Positions 16,711-25,116 of a stretch of DNA of 35,423 nucleotides are shown here, piece after piece. The position numbers were made by a program, and so were the translations under genes. This DNA is from Bacteroidales bacterium (lineage in GTDB: Bacteria > Bacteroidota > Bacteroidia > Bacteroidales > Bacteroidaceae), in the NCBI GenBank assembly GCA_022788345.1, contig JALFTM010000188.1, forward strand, positions 1-35,423, read 5' to 3'. The notes beneath the pieces are model-generated. The model worked only from the letters and a program-made list of their open reading frames with translations. It did not search any database and was not told the DNA's origin. Every line of letters begins with the position of its first letter. Position 1 is the first letter of the stretch.

Positions 16711-18273
16711 ATGGTAAAACAACTATTCACAGCAACCGCCTTTCTTGCTCTGTCTAATGTAGCACTTGCAGGTGGTTTTTTGACAAACACCAATCAAAGT
16801 GCCTCTTTCCTTCGTATGCCCGCTCAAGAGGGTGTTATCAGCGTTGAAGGAGCCTACTACAACCCTGCTGGCGTTGGTTTCTTGAACAATGGTTGGCATT
16901 TCGCTTTCAACTGGCAAAGTGCCTATCAGAAACGTAACGTCACATCTACTTTCGGCCCTTATGCTTTAGGCGTAGACAATAATGGGGCAACCACGAAACT
17001 TTTTCAAGGCAAGGCCTCAGCACCTGTCATCCCCTCTATCGACTTGGCGTTCGTAAAAAATCGCTGGTTCGGTTCTTTCCATTTCGGTCTCACAGGTGGT
17101 GGCGGTAAGGCCAACTATGCCCATGGTCTCGGCACCTTCGAAAGCACCATCTCCACCATCCCCACAATCATCAATGCGATGGGACTTCCCACGATGAAAA
17201 TTGATGGTTACGACTTCGACAGCTATATGCACGGTCGCCAATACCACTTCGGTGCACAATTCGGTGCAGGCTACCGCGTCACAGATAACTTTTCCGTATC
17301 GGCAGGTGCGCGTATCGTTTACGCTACCGCCAATTACACTGGTTTTGTGAACGATATCCAATATCGCCTCAACGGCACGATGATGCGCGCCAGCCAAATC
17401 CCCGTTCTCCAAAACATACCTCTCTTGGCCGAGGGTATCAACCTTGAAGCCAAACAAAAGGGTTGGGGTGTTACGCCAATCCTTGGCATCAACTGGAAAA
17501 TCAACGATCAGTGGAACATTGGTGCAAAGTATGAATTTAAGACCCGCTTGCGCTTGAACACAACGTCGAACGTGACGCCCAACTCGACGTCCTACAATGT
17601 TGAGTCGTTGGCGAAGTTCCGTGACAACACGAAGATGGACAACGACATTCCTGCCATTGCAGCTTTGGGTGTGCAATATAGCCCCACTTCTCGCCTGCGT
17701 TTGAACCTTGCCAGCCATGTTTATTTTGACAAGCAGGCAACTCAATATAACAATGACCAAGAGAAGCTGGCAGGCAACTCATGGGAAATTCTCGCAGGTG
17801 CCGAATACGACATCAACGACCGCTGGACTGCCAGCATTGGCGGACAGCGCACAGATTACGGCCTTGGCAAAAACAGTCTTTACATCTCCGACATGAGTTT
17901 CAACACAGACTCTTACTCGCTGGCCTTAGGTGTGAAGTTTAAGGTCAATGACCGCATCAGCATCAACGCTTCATACTTCAAGACATTCTACAATGCGTAT
18001 AAGCGTACAGCTAACGACTACAACAATGTGGGTGCGACCTACTCTGCCCTTGCTTCTGGCATGGCTTCTAAACTCTCTGGACAGCTCGATGCGTTGAAAA
18101 CAGCAGGACAACAGGGTACGACAACCTACCAGCAGGTGGCACAAGCTTATGGTTTGGTGAACAGTATCCCTACGGTAGTGTCCAAGGTTAGCGATGCAGG
18201 CGTTTTGAAAGGCGCTGACCACTTCGACCGCACCAATGACGTCTTCGGTCTCGGTATCGACATCCGCTTCTAA
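16711..18273 (+). CDS. FadL/OmpP1/TodX-family outer membrane transport protein
   Basis: From ATG 16711 the protein is 520 aa and begins MVKQLFTATAFLALSNVALA, a clear signal peptide cut before GGFLTN. The track start 34 codons upstream precedes the promoter and would bury this signal. The early segment VEGAYYNPAGVGFL is the NPAG region typical of the FadL family. Alternating beta strands rich in aromatic residues run to the C-terminus, which ends GLGIDIRF with a terminal Phe as expected for a barrel. FadL proteins let hydrophobic compounds such as long-chain fatty acids diffuse across the outer membrane; the ligand is unknown. A strong bidirectional hairpin follows at once. Confidence 0.88.
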   Translation: MVKQLFTATAFLALSNVALAGGFLTNTNQSASFLRMPAQEGVISVEGAYYNPAGVGFLNNGWHFAFNWQSAYQKRNVTSTFGPYALGVDNNGATTKLFQGKASAPVIPSIDLAFVKNRWFGSFHFGLTGGGGKANYAHGLGTFESTISTIPTIINAMGLPTMKIDGYDFDSYMHGRQYHFGAQFGAGYRVTDNFSVSAGARIVYATANYTGFVNDIQYRLNGTMMRASQIPVLQNIPLLAEGINLEAKQKGWGVTPILGINWKINDQWNIGAKYEFKTRLRLNTTSNVTPNSTSYNVESLAKFRDNTKMDNDIPAIAALGVQYSPTSRLRLNLASHVYFDKQATQYNNDQEKLAGNSWEILAGAEYDINDRWTASIGGQRTDYGLGKNSLYISDMSFNTDSYSLALGVKFKVNDRISINASYFKTFYNAYKRTANDYNNVGATYSALASGMASKLSGQLDALKTAGQQGTTTYQQVAQAYGLVNSIPTVVSKVSDAGVLKGADHFDRTNDVFGLGIDIRF

Positions 18274-18287
18274 ATGAGGCACTTTTA

Positions 18288-18343
18288 ATAAAGCACAGCA
18301 CCTCCTCACGAACAAGTTGGCGTGAGGAGGTGCTGTGCTTTAT
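18288..18343. terminator. 23-bp perfect bidirectional terminator hairpin
   Basis: The arms AAAGCACAGCACCTCCTCAC (18290 on) and its exact complement at 18321-18343 form a 23-bp perfect stem including two outer A/T pairs, around a 10-nt loop. It sits between convergent genes (FadL plus, S9 peptidase minus), 14 bp after one stop and 12 bp after the other, so it should serve both. Confidence 0.85.
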
Positions 18344-18355
18344 GCTATGTTTCTC

Positions 18356-20206
18356 TCAAAGATGCTTTGCCAAAAACTTTTCCATCGCACGGAAGAAATC
18401 GAAACGATTTTCCTCGTTGGCAAAGCCATGCCCTTCATCGTCTTTGACCATATATTCTACCGCAATGCCACGCTCTCGCAGAGCTTCAACCATTTGGTCA
18501 CTTTCGGCTTTGTTTACCCGTGGGTCGTTCGCTCCTTGGGCAATGAAAAGCGGTGCTTTGATCTTATCGGCATGAAGTGCAGGACTTGTGGCCGCCAGCT
18601 GCTCGTAATCGTGCTGAGGATGCCCCACTTCTTCGTATAGCATCTCCAACATCGGTTTCCAGTAAGGGGGAATTGTTTCCATGAAAGTGAAGAGATTGGA
18701 AACACCCACATAGTCAATGGCACAGGCATAAAGGTCGGGCGTAAAGGTCACACCTGCCAAGGCTGCATAACCGCCGTAAGAACCACCATAGATGGCCAAG
18801 CGGTTGGCATCTGCTATGCCCTGCATCTTGAGCCATTCTGCGCCGTCTGTGATGTCGTCCTGCATCTTCAAGCCCCACTGCTTATAGCTCGCTTCCAAAA
18901 ACTTACGTCCATAGCCCGTAGAGCCACGGAAGTTCATTTGAAAAACAGCGTATCCACGGTTACAAAGAAACTGCACCGAGGAGTCGAACCCCCAACGATC
19001 TCTCGCCCATGGGCCACCATGTGGATGTAGCACAACGGGAAGTGGATGAGCAGGCGCTCCATCCGTTCGCACAAGCCTATTGGTCTCGTCCAAAGCGTAG
19101 CCTTTTGGCAACGAAAGGTAAGCCTCAATGCGCAAGCCATCGCGGGAGGTGTAGACCACGGGATGCATCGCCACCATCTCTTCTTCGGGTAGCCAAGGCG
19201 CTGTGTCTGCGATATGCGAAACGACATCCGTTGTATCGTCATAAAAATAGTAAGTACCTCTGGTGCGATCTGAGCCAACGTAGAGAATATACTTCGTTTC
19301 GTCTTTGCTCATGTCGGCAATGCCACAACGCTTACCGGGGAAAAGGGCACGCAAGCGTTCCTTAAAAGCCTTTTCTTCCTCATCGAAATAGTGGCGCACA
19401 GGCTCGCTATGCCCCATGCAAAAGACACTGAGGAGCTTCTTCCGGCAGCGAGAATAGGTGATGCCACTCACATCGTAAGTGTCATGCTCAAAAAGCAATG
19501 TCTCCTCCCGACAAGTGGCAGGGTCAACTAAGACTAACGCCATTTTGTCGCGCCCTATATTTGTAGCTGCATAGACTTTGCGATTATCGGGAGTGAACTC
19601 AAGAAAGTTCAACGTCTCCTTGAAATTGGTCGTCAATACAGGGCGGAAATCTTCGTCCTCGGTGTCTCTATACAGAAGTTGCGTATTGATGCCATCTACA
19701 ATGGCTGTTGCCACACGCAACCGCCCATCATGGTCTGTCATCCACCCTTGGATATTTCCGGGGTTCTCGGCCAAAAGCGTCAGTTCGCCCGTCTGAAGGT
19801 TCAAACGATAGGGATCAAAGACCTCTGCATGGCGGCGATTCATGGAAATGAGTATCTCATTAGGCGTTTCTTCCAAGTCGTCCAAAATTCCCACACGTAC
19901 ATCGGGAAAGTCCGTATAGCATCGACTATCAGAGCCATCAAGGTTCACACCATAGAGACGGAAGTTCTCATCGCCTCCCGTGTCTTTCATGAAGAGCAGG
20001 CGACTATCGTCGGCCCACATGTATCCTGCCACACTCCGATCGGTCTCCGAGGTGATGCGTACAGCCTCACCCCCCTCTGCGGGGCGCACAAAGATGTTCA
20101 TTCGTCCTTCATAGGGGGCCAAATAAGAAATATGCGCTCCTGAAGGCGAAATCTGATAACCAGAGCTTTCCGAGTTGCGGAAGAAGTCTTCTATACTTAT
20201 ATACAT
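18356..20206 (-). CDS. S9-family serine peptidase (prolyl oligopeptidase / acylaminoacyl-peptidase type)
   Basis: Started at MYISIEDFFRNSESSGYQIS the protein is 616 aa; the track start adds 12 residues without family support. The first about 380 residues form a beta-propeller (ISPSGAHISYL, GYMWADDSRLLFM). The C-terminal alpha/beta hydrolase carries the triad: Ser476 in GGSYGGYA, Asp561 in GANDPRV and His593 in DEGHGF. There is no signal peptide, so a cytoplasmic enzyme that trims short peptides is likely. This suits asaccharolytic or mixed-diet Bacteroidales that import peptides. The gene stands alone, with its own candidate promoter and a shared terminator. Confidence 0.9.
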   Translation of the reverse strand: MYISIEDFFRNSESSGYQISPSGAHISYLAPYEGRMNIFVRPAEGGEAVRITSETDRSVAGYMWADDSRLLFMKDTGGDENFRLYGVNLDGSDSRCYTDFPDVRVGILDDLEETPNEILISMNRRHAEVFDPYRLNLQTGELTLLAENPGNIQGWMTDHDGRLRVATAIVDGINTQLLYRDTEDEDFRPVLTTNFKETLNFLEFTPDNRKVYAATNIGRDKMALVLVDPATCREETLLFEHDTYDVSGITYSRCRKKLLSVFCMGHSEPVRHYFDEEEKAFKERLRALFPGKRCGIADMSKDETKYILYVGSDRTRGTYYFYDDTTDVVSHIADTAPWLPEEEMVAMHPVVYTSRDGLRIEAYLSLPKGYALDETNRLVRTDGAPAHPLPVVLHPHGGPWARDRWGFDSSVQFLCNRGYAVFQMNFRGSTGYGRKFLEASYKQWGLKMQDDITDGAEWLKMQGIADANRLAIYGGSYGGYAALAGVTFTPDLYACAIDYVGVSNLFTFMETIPPYWKPMLEMLYEEVGHPQHDYEQLAATSPALHADKIKAPLFIAQGANDPRVNKAESDQMVEALRERGIAVEYMVKDDEGHGFANEENRFDFFRAMEKFLAKHL

Positions 20207-20267
20207 GAATAATTTTTTCTGTGGGTTTAATGGGTGCGACACTCATCGCACAAATCATTTGTCACGG

Positions 20268-20275
20268 CAAAGGTA
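20268..20275 (-). promoter_or_regulatory. candidate promoter -7 element of the S9 peptidase (TACCTTTG)
   Basis: The minus strand reads TACCTTTG about 62 nt before the ATG. A GTTGTTG stretch lies upstream, but its spacing to the -7 box is short for a -33 box. Confidence 0.55.
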
Positions 20276-20368
20276 CACACTTTTCAACAACTATTCCTTT
20301 GTTCAAGCTGTGCAAATGTGTCAACAAAGCCTACAAACCGCCCTCTAAGGCTTCTAAGACAAACGCCC

Positions 20369-20546
20369 TGCGCTAAAAAACTTTCTTCTTCACGCACGAG
20401 AACTTTAGTTCGCACTGCAATCTACATAACTCGCAGTGCAGATTATATAATTCGCAGTGCAATTTATATAACTCACAATGCAAACTAAAGTTTTGCTCCG
20501 CTTACAAGAAACTTTCCTTACGCAGGGAGCAAAGTTTTTTAGCGCA
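20369..20546. repeat. structured repeat element, copy A: 21-bp tandem units inside nested inverted arms
   Basis: Outer arms GCGCTAAAAAACTTT (20370-20384) and AAAGTTTTTTAGCGC (20531-20545) are exact reverse complements, extended by one T/A pair. Inside, AACTTTAGTT (20401-20410) pairs with AACTAAAGTT (20483-20492). Enclosed are three 21-bp units (20410-20430, 20431-20451, 20452-20472) plus a partial fourth; unit 3 reads TCGCAGTGCAATTTATATAA and then C. The GCACTGC of unit 1 can pair with the GCAGTGC of unit 2. Copy B lies at 30986-31119. No ORF is supported. The right edge abuts the mnmA promoter. Confidence 0.75.
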
Positions 20547-20560
20547 AGGAAGTAAGTTTC

Positions 20561-20591
20561 TTGGCACAAGGAGATGAAATGCGTATCTTTG
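20561..20591 (+). promoter_or_regulatory. promoter of the mnmA operon (TTGG-N19-TATCTTTG)
   Basis: TTGG (20561-20564) and TATCTTTG (20584-20591) have 19-nt spacing; the ATG follows 21 nt later, so the leader is very short. The -33 box overlaps AAGTTTCTTG (20554-20563), which can pair with CAAGAAACTT at 20505-20514 in the repeat element. Confidence 0.75.
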
Positions 20592-20612
20592 TAGCATTAA
20601 AATCACAACAAT

Positions 20613-21731
20613 ATGACTGAGCTTAAGACGGCAGTGCTTCTTTCTGGAGGCGTGGATAGCGCAGTTGTTACGCACTTGCTCTGCGAACAAGGATGGCACC
20701 CCGACCTCTTCTACATCCGTATCGGAATGGAGGGAGAAGACATGAGTTGCTCTGCCGAAGAAGACATAGAACTCGCACAAGCCACAGCGCGTCGCTATGG
20801 CCTCCCTCTGGAAGTCATTGATCTGCAAAAAGACTATTGGGACAACGTGGTCACATACACGATGGACCGTGTGCGCCGTGGACTGACGCCCAACCCCGAT
20901 GTAATGTGTAATAAGCTCATCAAATTTGGAGCTTTTGAACAACGCATTGGACATGCCTACGACCGCATCGCAACAGGCCACTACGGCACTATTGTCGAGA
21001 ACGGAGATGGCGCTCCCGTTGGTGGCGAAGTGGCTTTCCAAACAGGGCGTTGGCTGGGCACAGGTGTTGACCCAATCAAGGACCAAACAGATTTTCTCGC
21101 ACAGCTCAACCGTGAGCAAGTGGCCAAACTGGTACTTCCGCTCGGACGCTTGATGAAAGAGGAAGTGCGCCAAGTGGCTCTTGATGCCCGTCTTCCTTCA
21201 GCGCGTCGCAAGGACAGTCAAGGCATTTGTTTCTTAGGGAAAATAGATTACAACGAGTTTGTGCGTCGCTTTTTGGGCGAGAAAGAGGGGCTTGTCATAG
21301 ACATCGAAACAGGAAAGATCGTGGGCAAGCATCGTGGCTACTGGTTTCATACCATCGGTCAGCGCAAAGGATTGGGACTTTCAGGTGGCCCATGGTTTGT
21401 TGTCAAGAAAGACATTGACGAGAACATCCTCTACGTCAGCCATGGCTATGACACCGTATTGCAGTATGGCCGTTCTTTCGCCTTGGCCGACTTTCACTTT
21501 ATCACAGACAACCCTTGGGGCGAGGCTGAATGTATAGACATTTCCTTCAAAATTCGCCACACAGACTTCTTCACGCCGGGTCGCCTATTGCGACAAAGCA
21601 ATGGACAATACCTCGTAGAGAGTGACACGGACATTCAAGGCATAGCACCCGGACAATTTGGCGTCATCTACGACAAGACACACACCATCTGTGTAGGCTC
21701 CGGAGAGATTAGCGTTCCACAAAAGCAATGA
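20613..21731 (+). CDS. mnmA: tRNA-specific 2-thiouridylase MnmA
   Basis: This 372-aa cytoplasmic enzyme puts sulfur on U34 of tRNA-Lys, -Glu and -Gln. The PP-loop SGGVDS is at residues 11-16. The catalytic Cys99 lies in [16 protein letters not shown] and the second catalytic Cys206 in [13 protein letters not shown], close to the positions in E. coli (102 and 199). The tRNA-recognition segment KDQTDFL and the C-terminal barrel are present. The D-x-x-C-type insert [13 protein letters not shown] is in the place of the usual MKNW segment, a variant I associate with Bacteroidetes. It heads a close-packed run of five genes starting from a promoter with a leader of about 20 nt. Confidence 0.93.
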   Translation: MTELKTAVLLSGGVDSAVVTHLLCEQGWHPDLFYIRIGMEGEDMSCSAEEDIELAQATARRYGLPLEVIDLQKDYWDNVVTYTMDRVRRGLTPNPDVMCNKLIKFGAFEQRIGHAYDRIATGHYGTIVENGDGAPVGGEVAFQTGRWLGTGVDPIKDQTDFLAQLNREQVAKLVLPLGRLMKEEVRQVALDARLPSARRKDSQGICFLGKIDYNEFVRRFLGEKEGLVIDIETGKIVGKHRGYWFHTIGQRKGLGLSGGPWFVVKKDIDENILYVSHGYDTVLQYGRSFALADFHFITDNPWGEAECIDISFKIRHTDFFTPGRLLRQSNGQYLVESDTDIQGIAPGQFGVIYDKTHTICVGSGEISVPQKQ

Positions 21732-21738
21732 CTTCCCC

Positions 21739-21999
21739 ATGCAAGAACAGTTCGTCAATGCCCTCGAAACCTACGTACACCACTTGCTACGCTTACAAGG
21801 CAACGAAGTGGAGTATCTCCGCAACGCTGTGGAGGTAGTAGATGCGCACAATCTGCTGTTCCGTGATGCGGGCGAGCAAGCTACGGATGAGACACAAAAC
21901 ATTTACACCCTTGCCGACCTTTGTTGCCTCGACAAAGATACGATGACTTACATCCCCAATCGTGGACGCATCATAGCCATCGCGCGCAATTTTTTCTAA
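21739..21999 (+). CDS. 86-aa protein of unknown function in the mnmA operon
   Basis: It starts 7 nt after the mnmA stop and ends 7 nt before the thioesterase gene, so it is almost certainly translated as part of the operon. The sequence begins MQEQFVNALETYVHHLLRLQ and has a helical N-terminal half (VEYLRNAVEVVDAHNLLF) and two adjacent Cys (ADLCCLDKD). It ends in a basic segment (NRGRIIAIARNFF). It has no signal peptide or transmembrane helix, so it should be cytoplasmic. I do not recognise a domain. A link to tRNA thiolation through position is only a guess. Confidence 0.75.
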   Translation: MQEQFVNALETYVHHLLRLQGNEVEYLRNAVEVVDAHNLLFRDAGEQATDETQNIYTLADLCCLDKDTMTYIPNRGRIIAIARNFF

Positions 22000-22006
22000 A
22001 CCTATT

Positions 22007-22432
22007 ATGACAGAGAAATTTCATCAACTCCCCATACAAATTCGCTTTAGTGATGTCGACTCATTTGGCCATGTAAACAACAACTCCTACTTTTCTTTCT
22101 ACGATTTAGGAAAGCAGGAGTTTTTCAACGATGTGCTCTCTAAAAACTTTACGACACAAGACATCGTCCCTGTCATCGCCAACATTCAAGCCGACTTCCT
22201 GATGCCCATTTTCTACGGCGACAAGGTGCTGGTTGAAACCCGCGTAGGACATCTTGGCGAAAAAAGCTTCATGCTTGAGCAACAAGCCGTCAGTTTAGAC
22301 GGCACAAAGGTCTATTGTCGTTGCAACACGGTGCTGGTTTGTTTTTCACAATCGGAGAAAAAGGCGGTGCCCATTCCTGAAGACTATCGTATCGCTTTCG
22401 AAACTTACACGCCACGACCGTACACTTTCTAA
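22007..22432 (+). CDS. hot-dog fold acyl-CoA thioesterase (YbgC/FadM type)
   Basis: This 141-aa protein has the single-domain 4HBT layout. IRFSDVDSFGHVNNNSYFSF near the N-terminus is the signature segment, with Asp18 as the expected catalytic acid and the HVNN loop following. The middle ADFLMPIFYGDKVLVETRV matches the family's central strands. It would hydrolyse an acyl-CoA or acyl-ACP thioester in the cytoplasm; the substrate is not predictable from sequence. It starts 7 nt after the previous gene and ends 19 nt before aroB, so it belongs to the mnmA operon. No defect was seen. Confidence 0.85.
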   Translation: MTEKFHQLPIQIRFSDVDSFGHVNNNSYFSFYDLGKQEFFNDVLSKNFTTQDIVPVIANIQADFLMPIFYGDKVLVETRVGHLGEKSFMLEQQAVSLDGTKVYCRCNTVLVCFSQSEKKAVPIPEDYRIAFETYTPRPYTF

Positions 22433-22451
22433 TTCACCCACTTCTCTCCCC

Positions 22452-23498
22452 ATGAGCCATATCATCTACACCCACGACACGCCCACAGCACTGAGCGACA
22501 TCCTATCCCAAATAGCCCCCGACCATATTTTCACACTTAGCGACAGCAACACCTCGCACCTCTGCCTGCCTCTCATCGCTGATGCCAAGGCTCTTGAAGA
22601 AGCTGAACACATCCGCATCGAAGCTGGCGACACTGCCAAATCGCTCTTCACCCTATCCATGGTATGGGAAGCTTTATGCAACGGACGAGCCACTCGCCGT
22701 TCAGCACTCGTTTGTGTGGGAGGTGGCATGGTAACAGACCTTGGCGGATTTGCAGCAGCCACATTCAAACGAGGCATTGCACATATCAATATCCCCACCA
22801 CTCTGCTCTCCATGGTCGATGCTGCGGTGGGAGGAAAAACAGGTATCAACTTCGAGGGCTTCAAGAATGAGATTGGTGCGTTTGCCGATAGTCGTGCGGT
22901 GATTATTGACACAAACTTCCTACGCACACAAGACGCAGAAAACATCCGTTCGGGCTATGCCGAAATGCTCAAACACAGCTTGCTCAATGGCGAAGACATG
23001 TGGCGTCGCCATTTGCGCTTTCCGCTCGCAACACCCGACTACGATGAACTGTCCGTTTTGGTGCGCCAAAGTATTGAGGTCAAGCAAGCCATCGTCACCG
23101 AAGACCCCTGCGAGAAAGGCATCCGAAAGGCCCTGAATCTCGGACACACCATCGGACACGCTCTCGAAAGCCACTACATGAACGTTGGCCACCCCGTGCT
23201 TCACGGCAAAGCTGTCGCATGGGGTTTGGTGGCCGAATTGTATCTCGCTGTCAAGAAGTGTGCCTTTCCGCAAGAGAAGTTGCGCCACACGGTTACCTTC
23301 ATCTTTGAACATTATGGCAAGCCCGACATCCAGTGCAGTCAATACGACAGCCTTGTCGAACTGATGCAACACGACAAGAAGAATACTGACAGTCGTATCA
23401 ACTTTACATTGTTGAGCGATGTGGGGCAGATTTGTTTGGATCAATATGCCACGAAGGAAGAAATTGAGGAAGCGCTTGACTTCCTCCGCGAAGGTTAA
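22452..23498 (+). CDS. aroB: 3-dehydroquinate synthase
   Basis: This 348-aa enzyme makes 3-dehydroquinate from DAHP, the second step of the shikimate pathway. The NAD-binding VGGGMVTDLGGF is at residues 89-100, followed by INIPTTLLSMVDAAVGGKTG (113-131). Zinc ligands are expected in GYAEMLKHSLL (Glu), LGHTIGHALE (His) and HGKAVAWGL (His), all present. Length is normal. It is slightly divergent near the N-terminus, as is common in Bacteroidetes AroB. It is the fourth gene of the run; the next gene starts 24 nt downstream. The gene mix (tRNA thiolation, thioesterase, aromatic synthesis, transporter) looks like a housekeeping operon without one theme. Confidence 0.94.
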   Translation: MSHIIYTHDTPTALSDILSQIAPDHIFTLSDSNTSHLCLPLIADAKALEEAEHIRIEAGDTAKSLFTLSMVWEALCNGRATRRSALVCVGGGMVTDLGGFAAATFKRGIAHINIPTTLLSMVDAAVGGKTGINFEGFKNEIGAFADSRAVIIDTNFLRTQDAENIRSGYAEMLKHSLLNGEDMWRRHLRFPLATPDYDELSVLVRQSIEVKQAIVTEDPCEKGIRKALNLGHTIGHALESHYMNVGHPVLHGKAVAWGLVAELYLAVKKCAFPQEKLRHTVTFIFEHYGKPDIQCSQYDSLVELMQHDKKNTDSRINFTLLSDVGQICLDQYATKEEIEEALDFLREG

Positions 23499-23522
23499 AT
23501 TTCGTTTCAATAGTCAGTGCGT

Positions 23523-24431
23523 ATGAAACCCTCCCTTTCGGCCAATTTTGCTGGCCTGCTCGCTGGCCTTGCCGCTGCTGTTGGTTACGGCTTAGTGCCA
23601 CTCTTTACGCTCCACATCAATGGCACGGCTCCCGTGGAGGCCGACCGCATGGGCGATGTTGTCATCCTTTTCTACCGCTTCCTCTTTGCCTCGGCCATCA
23701 TCGGGGGCATCATGCTCGTTCGAGGTCAAAGTTTTCGCATTTCGCTAAAGGAACTCGGCACACTCCTGCTTCTGGCCTATTTGAGCGATGCTTCTGCCCT
23801 ATTCAACATTGCAGGCTTCCAATATATTTCAAGTGGAGCAGCCACAACGATACGCTTTTTCTATCCCGTATTCACGACTCTCATCATGCTCGTCTTCTAC
23901 AAAGAGCCACGACGATGGAGCACCATCATCGCCATGTTGATGGCCGTTGTCGGAGTTGTGGTGCTGTCGTTGAAAGGCGATGCACATGCAGAGATAGAGG
24001 GCATTGTCTTTGAAATTCTCTCTGCCGTATGTATGGCTTTCTATTTGGTTTATGTGTCTCGCTCAAGGGTCAAGGACATGAATGGTCTGAAGCTGACATT
24101 CTACGTCCTATTCATCGGTGCTTTGATTTTCGGCGGAAGAGCCTTTCAAGAAGGCAGTTTCGAACCCATCACTACGCCAACTCAATGGTACAACCTCTTG
24201 CTCGCCGCTGTCATCTGCACGGCCGCCACAAATCTGTCGTTGGTCTTTGCGGTGAAAAAGGTTGGCAGCACGGTCACAGCTGTACTTGGGGCTTTAGAAC
24301 CGCTCACAGCCGTGGCGGTTGGTGCACTTTGCTTTGCCGAAAACATCACACTCTACACACTTCTTGGCATCGCCATCATTCTGCCAGCAGTGCTTATCAT
24401 CATCATCTCGCAACGCAAACAAGCCACATAG
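23523..24431 (+). CDS. EamA/DMT-family transporter
   Basis: The track starts at GTG 23517, two codons before the ATG preferred here, giving 302 aa. About ten hydrophobic helices form two EamA repeats. LLAGLAAAVGYGLVPLF opens the first and EILSAVCMAFYLVYVSRS the second. PLTAVAVGALCFAENITLYT near the end is the typical EamA C-terminal motif (E-PLxA-xxG). It should be an inner membrane exporter or permease of a small metabolite, often amino acids or nucleotide precursors; the substrate is unknown. It is the last gene of the run, and a new promoter follows about 125 bp after its stop. No strong terminator was found. Confidence 0.85.
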   Translation: MKPSLSANFAGLLAGLAAAVGYGLVPLFTLHINGTAPVEADRMGDVVILFYRFLFASAIIGGIMLVRGQSFRISLKELGTLLLLAYLSDASALFNIAGFQYISSGAATTIRFFYPVFTTLIMLVFYKEPRRWSTIIAMLMAVVGVVVLSLKGDAHAEIEGIVFEILSAVCMAFYLVYVSRSRVKDMNGLKLTFYVLFIGALIFGGRAFQEGSFEPITTPTQWYNLLLAAVICTAATNLSLVFAVKKVGSTVTAVLGALEPLTAVAVGALCFAENITLYTLLGIAIILPAVLIIIISQRKQAT

Positions 24432-24555
24432 ACGAAAAGACAAGCCCAAAGTGCGGACACGTTCCCTTTTGATTATAAGCTCTTTACAAACACTGCGCTT
24501 CTATCTACTCCTCATCCGCTCTTTTTCATCGCCTTTTAGGTTTTGCAACACATCA

Positions 24556-24587
24556 TTTGCAAATTGTGCTCAAACGCATTATCTTTG
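24556..24587 (+). promoter_or_regulatory. promoter TTTG-N20-TATCTTTG
   Basis: TTTG (24556-24559) and TATCTTTG (24580-24587) are spaced exactly as at 15049-15080. A T-tailed hairpin begins 13 nt downstream. Confidence 0.8.
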
Positions 24588-24590
24588 CAG

Positions 24591-24639
24591 TAAGCCCATG
24601 GCGGAGATAGGTTCACGAAGAACTTATCTCCGCCTTTTT
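24591..24639 (+). ncRNA. candidate ~50-nt small RNA, copy 2
   Basis: GGCGGAGATAGGTTC (24600-24614) pairs with GAACTTATCTCCGCC (24620-24634) over 15 bp with one G-U, loop ACGAA, followed by five T. With the strong promoter just upstream, the transcript would be about 50 nt. The stem sequence differs from copy 1, but the surrounding layout and downstream TTTTTCGGCCT are shared. A 24-codon ORF (ATG 24598) also reads through it. Confidence 0.5.
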
Positions 24640-25060
24640 CGGCCTAAAACCTCTCTTTCGGCCTGCGCTTGAAACTTTTTCTACTTGCGCTTCCCCGAAA
24701 TTCAAATGGCGCAAGGCGCCTCTACAACAACCACAAACTGGTATTATTAAGACGTTCAAAAGTTAAAGATTATATATTTTCAAGAGAGAAACATGGTGCT
24801 GTCCTATCACCTTAGCGTAGCATCTCAAAGCCCTAGCAATAGGCATAAAATATCACGAAGCCTCTGCCTTTCTATCTTCACTACACAAAAGTATTAGAAA
24901 TCCGAAGCAGGCTATACATTTAATCAATTTCTATATACTCTTATCCTCTTCATATCACATTTTGACATCTCTACAAGGCAATTGCACATAATACCTTTAT
25001 TTTTCTATAACAAATAAAATAAAAGCACAATATATTTATTTCAGAACAAGATATATTCAC
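24640..25060 (+). other. gene-free interval before gltB
   Basis: It starts with the motif-rich tail of the candidate small RNA (TGCGCTTGAAACTTTTTC, then CTTGCGCTTCC). The remainder to the gltB promoter is A/T-rich with no gene, strong hairpin or repeat that I can support. The minus ORF 24971-25222 overlaps the gltB start and is a shadow. Confidence 0.5.
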
Positions 25061-25068
25061 TATTTTTG
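25061..25068 (+). promoter_or_regulatory. gltB promoter -7 element (TATTTTTG)
   Basis: TATTTTTG fits TAnnTTTG and lies 48 nt before the gltB ATG. T-rich sequence lies around -33 without a perfect TTTG. Confidence 0.55.
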
Positions 25069-25116
25069 CCAGCGAAATGCAATACAATTTAGATAAATAA
25101 CTTAACCTAAGCAATA

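Noticed and set aside
17017-17760. 247-aa minus-strand ORF inside the FadL-family gene
   Set aside because: Antisense to a clear outer-membrane barrel gene with signal peptide and promoter; no family resemblance.
20401-20492. Possible mini CRISPR array from the regular 21-bp repeats
   Set aside because: The units are directly tandem with no unique spacers; the only variable part is an 11-nt A/T-rich stretch that itself is similar between units. No cas genes are in the window.
20502-21173. 223-aa minus-strand ORF across mnmA start
   Set aside because: Antisense to the catalytic core of mnmA and overlapping the repeat element and promoter.
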